Origin: Ectobius pallidus
Taxonomy: Eukaryota; Arthropoda; Insecta; Blattodea; Ectobiidae
Reading direction: 5' to 3'
Length of the DNA stretch: 64,000 nucleotides
NCBI GenBank assembly: GCA_964059195.1
Contig: CAXKWD010000001.1
Coordinates: forward strand, 119,531,751 to 119,595,750
Position numbers and translations under genes: made by a program. The stretch's first letter is position 1. Every line of letters begins with the position of its first letter. Below are positions 58,766 through 64,000 of the stretch, one piece after another. The notes under the pieces were generated by a model that worked only from the letters and a program-made list of their open reading frames with translations, made no database searches and was not told where the DNA came from.

Positions 58766-59412
58766 GAATGTTTCTTGAATAATGCAGCTGTAATTGTTTC
58801 TTCCCATGTTTTCTTACTGCAAACTTTGTTTTTGCAATATATATAAAGGCTAGTGTCCATATGAGAACTGAGAGTGCAAGAAACTCTCGAGAGTTACATT
58901 TCGGTATGTGGACACGCGTCTGAGAACACTGTCTGAAAGGTAGTGGAGAGTGACATTCAGAGTCAACTCGAAGGTGGATAAGCCTTTGCAATCAATCTCC
59001 GAGAGCAACTTGCACGATACGAATCTGTTTTGTACAGCCGAGAGTCCTCTCCTTTATATATGTAGGCCTACATCTAGTAACAAGTTCAATTTTAAATATA
59101 TCTGCAGGTCAGTGTACAGGCTTTTAAGTGAATTTGGTTGATTTTACACTCTGTCAGCAATCATAGATGTATGTTCATATGGCCTAATAATAGACTTAAT
59201 TAATCTTAATAGCTGATATTTTTATTAATTCCTAGGCCTAGACTTCTTAGGTTGATCCTAAATATTTTATATTAACGGGGGTATAAGGTGGAACTGTTCA
59301 TACTTTTACTGATAATAACCCCTCATTGGAAAAGATGAATTCATTAATGCAAATACAGTCATTATCGAGAATGTATGGTACATAAAAATTTAAATAAGAA
59401 AAAATATGTATA
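58766..59412. other. Intergenic, nothing recognised
   Basis: No gene or named repeat. Confidence 0.45.
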
Positions 59413-59414
59413 TA

Positions 59415-59893
59415 CCGTATTGGCTCGAATATAAGACGACCCTGAATTTTCGAAGGGTAGTTATGAAAAAATAAATAAAGATAGTTTAATAGTACATTTT
59501 GCTTCACATAAAATGGAATTTTGCTTGTCTCACCTTTATTTACGCATTGAGATAATAAAGATGCTTTCTTTTCCACATGATTCACCATGATGGTTAAACA
59601 AAGCTTTACGCATAGAGAATAGAGATGCCAAGCAGTGCAGTACACGGCAGTACTAGGAGAAGCATGAATTCGGGAACAATAAAGTTTGGTAAAATTCGGT
59701 AAAGTTTGATGAATTTCCACGTGACTTTGACCTTGGGAAGGACGCACGTCATCGCATGGGTTTTCCCACTGCTCAGCTGCATTCACGAATGGAGAGTTGT
59801 TAAAAGTCTTAGGCTGCGCATATAAGACGAGTATAGTTTTTATAAGCACATTTTGAGGGGAAAAAACATCATCTTATATTCGGGCCAATATGG
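59415..59893. mobile_element. MITE with TA duplication, 479 bp
   Basis: TA at 59413-59414 and 59894-59895. The ends CCGTATTGGCTCGAATATAA and its partner TTATATTCGGGCCAATATGG form imperfect inverted repeats continuing with GACGA/TCATC. Open frames inside have no domain. Probably a pogo or mariner-type MITE. Confidence 0.7.
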
Positions 59894-59895
59894 TA

Positions 59896-60462
59896 AATTC
59901 TGATAAGCCTATCCTATCATACAGAAAACAAGTCAACACTACAAATTATCTCAGCACTTCAAAATCTGTATTTTACAGGAACTGCAATCAGCTGTGTATG
60001 TCCGCCATATTGATCCTATGAGAGGTTAAATTTTATGCAGGCATCCGTGAAAAGATAAATTAACTCAGTGATTTACCTTTGGAAAGATCTAAAGAGTTTG
60101 TGAAAACTTTTCTTTCTGCCATTTTTATACTTACCCACTTGCCATAAGTGTGTGTGATTGTTATCCTTAAATTATTTGAGTTTGTAAAAGTTATCCTTGT
60201 GTAAATACTGTCCATTGGATAATGTACCCATGTGTATTTTGCGAGTTTATATAAATCAGGCATTGATGACATAAAAAATCTATACCTTCTTTCAACAGTG
60301 AAGTTCTTAAAAATTTACTTAATGAAACACACATACAGTACATTGTTCTTTATACGACCACATGTTCAACTGTTCGAACAAAGATCACTTCCATACAGTT
60401 TACCATTATCCTACTCTCAATGTTGACTGTGTTATTTAAAAATTATTTCACTTCACATTTAT
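59896..60462. other. Intergenic or 3' UTR of the minus-strand gene
   Basis: No repeat recognised. The part next to 60462 should be 3' UTR of the gene ending at 60463. AATAAA on the minus strand overlaps the region just after the stop codon (60458-60463), too close to be the likely functional signal. Confidence 0.4.
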
Positions 60463-60617
60463 TCATCTACTTCGTTTCTTCTTATCTACACTTTTATTTT
60501 TCTTCTTCTTGCTTTTTGAATGTTTAGACTTCTGTTTTTTTCTTTTCTTTGAACTCCTTGACCTTGATTTTGTGCCTTCACTATCATCAGAATCATCACT
60601 AGAATCTGAACTGGAAT
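60463..60617 (-). CDS. Last coding exon of an unidentified Ser/Asp- then Lys/Arg-rich protein
   Basis: Minus-strand acceptor CTATTATTTTGCAG immediately before 60617, then two nucleotides completing a codon and 50 codons to TGA at 60463-60465. The product is SSSDSSDDSDDSEGTKSRSR, then a dense basic run of Lys, Arg, Ser and His with KKKKNK and KKKRSR at the end. Such acidic-serine plus basic tails are typical of nuclear RNA-processing factors, so nuclear localisation is inferred. Codon bias to Ser/Lys in one frame only, and a good splice acceptor, support a real exon. I could not find the upstream exons, and several families share this tail, so no name is given. The gene converges on EFHB. Confidence 0.6.
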
Positions 60618-61397
60618 CTGCAAAATAATAGAATATTTATTAAAGTAGCAATCCAACAAATAAATAACCACACTACTTACTTAATACTCATATCAGTTTA
60701 TTATGAATAATGTGTGATAACGAGATATTGGGAAATATAATGGCATGGAAAAACACAAACATTAGAACAAAGTATTGCAAAAAAAGGTGTTTTTGTTCAA
60801 CCATATTATAACACGCTTATTACATACGATGCAACAGTATCATAATGATAGCTACTAGGATATAGCATTTCATTACATTACTGTTGTGTATCGCTTAATA
60901 CCACACATGGAACAATCTTCAAGCTTTGAATGCAGCAATTCATACAGCACAATAAGCAACTTGTATTTAAAATAAAATCAATTCTGTCCATGTTAATTTT
61001 AATATTATGCTAAATTGAGATCATTTCGTGTGTTGAAATGTGCGCTGCTGTGAGGTTAAAACGCCAAGAGAAGCTTTGAGTTCCCTGCCATCTATTGCAC
61101 CAACAGCTGATTGCCAAGGTCAGCAAAGTTGTCAAAACGTAGACATTTAATTTTGGTAGAACGAAAACAGTTGTATATAACTTGCCTATAGCGGTAATTA
61201 AGACTTTGTATGAAAATTATTAAAACTTGCTGTGTTTGATTTATAAACAACATACTCGTGTCTTAATAAATGTGATAATACCATAATTGCATAATGTACT
61301 ACCACGTAATATTTCAAGAAATCCATTAAAAGCAGAAAGGAATGAAATGGTGTTCCAGAGAAGTATGGCCATTATTATATTTTTATTAGTAGCCTAT
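60618..61397. other. Probable intron of the minus-strand gene, little recognised
   Basis: No upstream exon found. 61070-61150 resembles 32065-32175 in reverse (CCATCTATTGCACCAACAGC, CAGCTGATTGCC). Confidence 0.4.
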
Positions 61398-62301
61398 ATA
61401 ATAATTAATAATAATAATAATAATAATTTATTTATTTATTGAGCGATTTCCTCATTTCTGAGGTTAAACTCCACCAACACAACAACTCTATTATAATAAC
61501 ATTTGTATAAAAGTTCAATAATTTCTAACCAAATTTTAAATTAAAATTTACCCAAATTTTTACATATTTTAATAAAATTAACATATTTCCAAAGAATGTT
61601 CAATGTGTTGCATGGTACCACTTATCCCTGTCCATTGCATCTTCTGGGTTTAATTGAAAATTTTGTAAGGAGTCTCAAACGCAATGATCCCATTTTCTAG
61701 CAGGTCTTCCCTTTTTCCTTCTCCCCTCTGGTTGCCAATTCATTATAGCTTTTGGTATCCTATTCTCCGGCATTCTTTGTAGATGTCCATACCAATTTAG
61801 TCATTTTTTGTCTATTGTTGTTAAAATTGTTTCCTCTGCTTTCATTATCTTCCTTATTTCTGAATTTCGAATTCTTTCTATTCTTGATTTTCTTGCAGCT
61901 CTTCTCCAAAAATCCATTTCTGTAGCACTTAATTTTCTGTTATGGAGTGAATTTACTGTCCATGTCTCTACCCCATATAATACTATGCTTTGGAAAATTG
62001 TTTTAAAAATTATTGTTTTAGTTTTGTTAATTATATTTTTATTCCACAATATCGAATTTAGCATTCTTATAACTTTTCTCCCGTTAGCGATCCTTTTCTG
62101 TATTTCTTTATTTGATGTTCCGTCTAATTCAAGTATGGATCCCAAATAGCAAAAATCTTGCACTTTTTTAATCTTCTTTCCATCTATATATAAATCATCC
62201 GTGTCATTGGTTAAATACTCTGTTTTAATTGTAATCCCCATTTGTTATAAACTTCATTTAGTTTTCTACGCGTATAATTTGCATCTTCTCCATCCTGAGC
62301 C
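61398..62301 (-). mobile_element. RTE-type LINE fragment with AAT/AATA tail
   Basis: On the minus strand: RT C-terminal coding from about 62300 (AQDGEDANYTRRKLNEVYNK) to about 61580, then a 3' UTR and an (AAATAAAT)/(ATT)n tail at 61398-61440. The 5' side abuts a long (AAT)n microsatellite at 62302. Confidence 0.75.
61640..62300 (-). pseudogene. RTE-type reverse transcriptase C-terminal relic
   Basis: Frames give KKVQDFCYLGSILELDGTSN, IFQSIVLYGVETWTVN, EMDFWRRAARKSRIERIRN, then after a stop LNWYGHLQRMPENRIPKAIM and GRRKKGRPARKW. This matches the thumb and C-terminal part of RTE-type RTs. The catalytic Asp residues are upstream of the truncation. One or two frame breaks occur near 61800. Confidence 0.75.
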
Positions 62302-62380
<79 letters not shown>

Positions 62381-62392
62381 TTAATAATAATT
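62302..62392. repeat. (AAT)n microsatellite, about 90 bp
   Basis: Nearly pure AAT/ATA repeat, the longest simple repeat in the window, directly joined to the 5' end of the RT fragment. Confidence 0.92.
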
Positions 62393-62644
62393 ACATATGA
62401 CTACTTGATAAGATAAGGCTGGCTAAGATGCAAAGAAACAAATGACAATAATAAAATACACAGAAAATAAGGTCTTTAAAATAAATGTCAATGTAGGATA
62501 CAGAAAACTAAAGACGAAGATTAACACCAAAGGATTATAGAATCTGGTCACATACAGTTAAGTAAACATGCAAGAAAAAAATGTTAATACTATTAACATT
62601 AAAGAATAAGTATTTAAAAAAAAATCTGATGTGAAAGTCACATA

Positions 62645-63465
62645 ACTTCCTCTGCCCAAATAAAAGTTAGCAGTATTCACATATCCTTGTACAGAATCGC
62701 AAGACACAATTTGACGCTAATTATCCTATAAATACCTCTTCTTTCAATGATGCGACTAAAAGCGCAGTCTATATAACAAACTTAAAAAAAACAAAAACAA
62801 ATGACTGCAGACGTTTATTGAACTTTCTGCCGTAAAATATAATTTCCGAAATTTATCGAATATTTCCCTCAGATACATCTTTACTCTATGCATGGCCAAC
62901 AATACATCTTTCTCACTTCACATTCTTATATAAAATAAGAGGCCGTGAAAGAGCGCGAATTCAGTTGTTCATCACGTAAGACAAACTTTCTACAAACAGT
63001 GGGTGAACAGTGGGTGGCTTGTAACTACCCTCAGAGAATTTTCTCGAAAAAATGTTTCAAATAAAAGTTTTAGCTCTTAGTATAAGCAACCTATGTGCAA
63101 AATTTAAAGAAAATCGTTAGAGCCGTTTTCGAGAAAATCGCGAAAAACTAAAATTTCTTCATGTAAAGTCCCCTTAAAAATAAGAGAAAATAGTCGCCAA
63201 TCTTATCCTCACATCTTCAGAAGGTACCTGACCCAAAACGAAATTTTGTTTTCATACGATTTTCCATTTTGGAGCTAGCTTGTTCACAGATATTTTCCAC
63301 ACAGACACACAGACACACAGACACACAGACATGTTTCCAAAAATAGTATTTTTGGATTCAGGGGGCCTTGAAACGTGTATATATGCTAAAAACTCAACTT
63401 CGAATTTTGGGGTCGAAAACAATACTTCCTCTACCTATAGTACCTATGGTACGGGCAGAGGAAGT
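62645..63465. mobile_element. Unclassified element with 13-bp inverted ends and terminal hairpin
   Basis: ACTTCCTCTGCCC at 62645-62657 and GGGCAGAGGAAGT at 63453-63465 are perfect inverted repeats. ACTTCCTCTACC also occurs at 63424, so the right end can form its own hairpin with the terminus. The interior has GAGCCGTTTTCGAGAAAATC and a (CAGACACA)n run at about 63300-63331. No ORF with a domain. Confidence 0.5.
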
Positions 63466-64000
63466 AAAAATTGTTTATCATAGTAAATCATCTATAAATC
63501 AAGAAATTCTAAGAACTATGTGATACCCCCATTTAATGTAAAAAAATAAATAAAATAAATACATAAAAAAATTGTAATAAAGATTTTTCTCAGGACAATT
63601 ATTTATCAGAACAATACAGATAGCATCGTAACTTCTGATAGAACATGATTAATTTTTGTGTGCTTGATGACAAGTAACATATGTGTTAAGATTTGTACAC
63701 AAAATTACAGACAGTCCTTTTTCCATTGTATGTATGTGGTTGGGCCGAAACGTCGGAATTTTAATAAGTTATAAGTGACATCCATTGTAAATTTTATATT
63801 GTTATGTATTAAAGTTTTATTATGTTAAGATTCTTGGCAATTTATACCTTGGTCATTTCTTCTTCGCCTGTGATCTTGGGTGATTGCTACTAGAAGGCCA
63901 AGAAGGGAGCCTAAGATTGCCATGCATGAGCGATAAAAACCATTCAAAAATACAAACTATCACTTCGTACTTGACATATCTCTGCATCCCACGCTTTCAT
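63466..64000. other. Nothing recognised
   Basis: AT-rich sequence to the window edge. GGGCCGAAACGTCGGAATTT near 63742 looks repeat-like, but I cannot assign it. Confidence 0.4.

Noticed and set aside
60486..60671. 61-codon minus-strand frame through the Ser/Lys exon
   Set aside because: It reads through the splice acceptor in another frame. The Ser/Asp then Lys/Arg frame has far stronger coding character.
1..64000. An undescribed defence, biosynthetic or regulatory gene system
   Set aside because: Every coding signal beyond EFHB and the Ser/Lys exon is part of a retroelement or DNA transposon.

Overview
The window looks like insect nuclear DNA. It is AT-rich, its host genes are split by GT-AG introns, and most of it is transposable-element (TE) sequence: non-LTR retrotransposons with microsatellite tails, tRNA-derived SINEs, and mariner, pogo and hAT relatives. 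The TE mix and the frequent AGGCCTA-type words would suit a cockroach or termite, but that assignment is inference.

One host gene runs through most of the window on the + strand. Nine exons between 844 and 46911 join in frame into 502 codons plus a stop and encode the C-terminal part of EFHB (EF-hand domain family member B, also called CFAP21), a protein of ciliary and flagellar doublet microtubules. The start codon and N-terminal exons lie upstream of position 1. A small extra exon may be missing between the exons ending at 35032 and starting at 44875. A second host gene reads the opposite way: its last coding exon (60463-60617, minus strand) encodes a Ser/Asp-rich then Lys/Arg-rich tail of unknown identity, and its other exons are beyond what I could find.

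Layout: 1-843, 5' flank or intron. 844-1020, first visible EFHB exon. 1021-19289, an 18-kb intron with a nearly intact LINE (8.8-12.8 kb), a 2.6-kb composite fold-back element (14.2-16.7 kb), SINEs, hAT MITEs and a 370-bp palindrome. 19.3-27.5 kb, four exons separated by a LINE fragment, a pogo/Tigger-like element, SINEs and a hAT MITE. 27.5-46.9 kb, four exons among nested hAT elements, an RTE-type LINE relic split by a pogo-like transposon, and tRNA-like SINEs. 47-60 kb, intergenic TE sequence: a Tigger-like MITE, two LINE fragments, two mariner elements that each became fold-back structures, and local duplications. 60.4-64 kb, the convergent host exon, an RT fragment and microsatellites.

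I found no operon-like system, CRISPR array, rRNA gene or clearly functional tRNA gene. The most informative signals are the EFHB gene with degenerate EF-hands, TE insertions very close to several of its splice sites, a fold-back insertion whose empty target site survives in a nearby duplicate, and two mariner families that lost one end and gained an inverted copy of the other.
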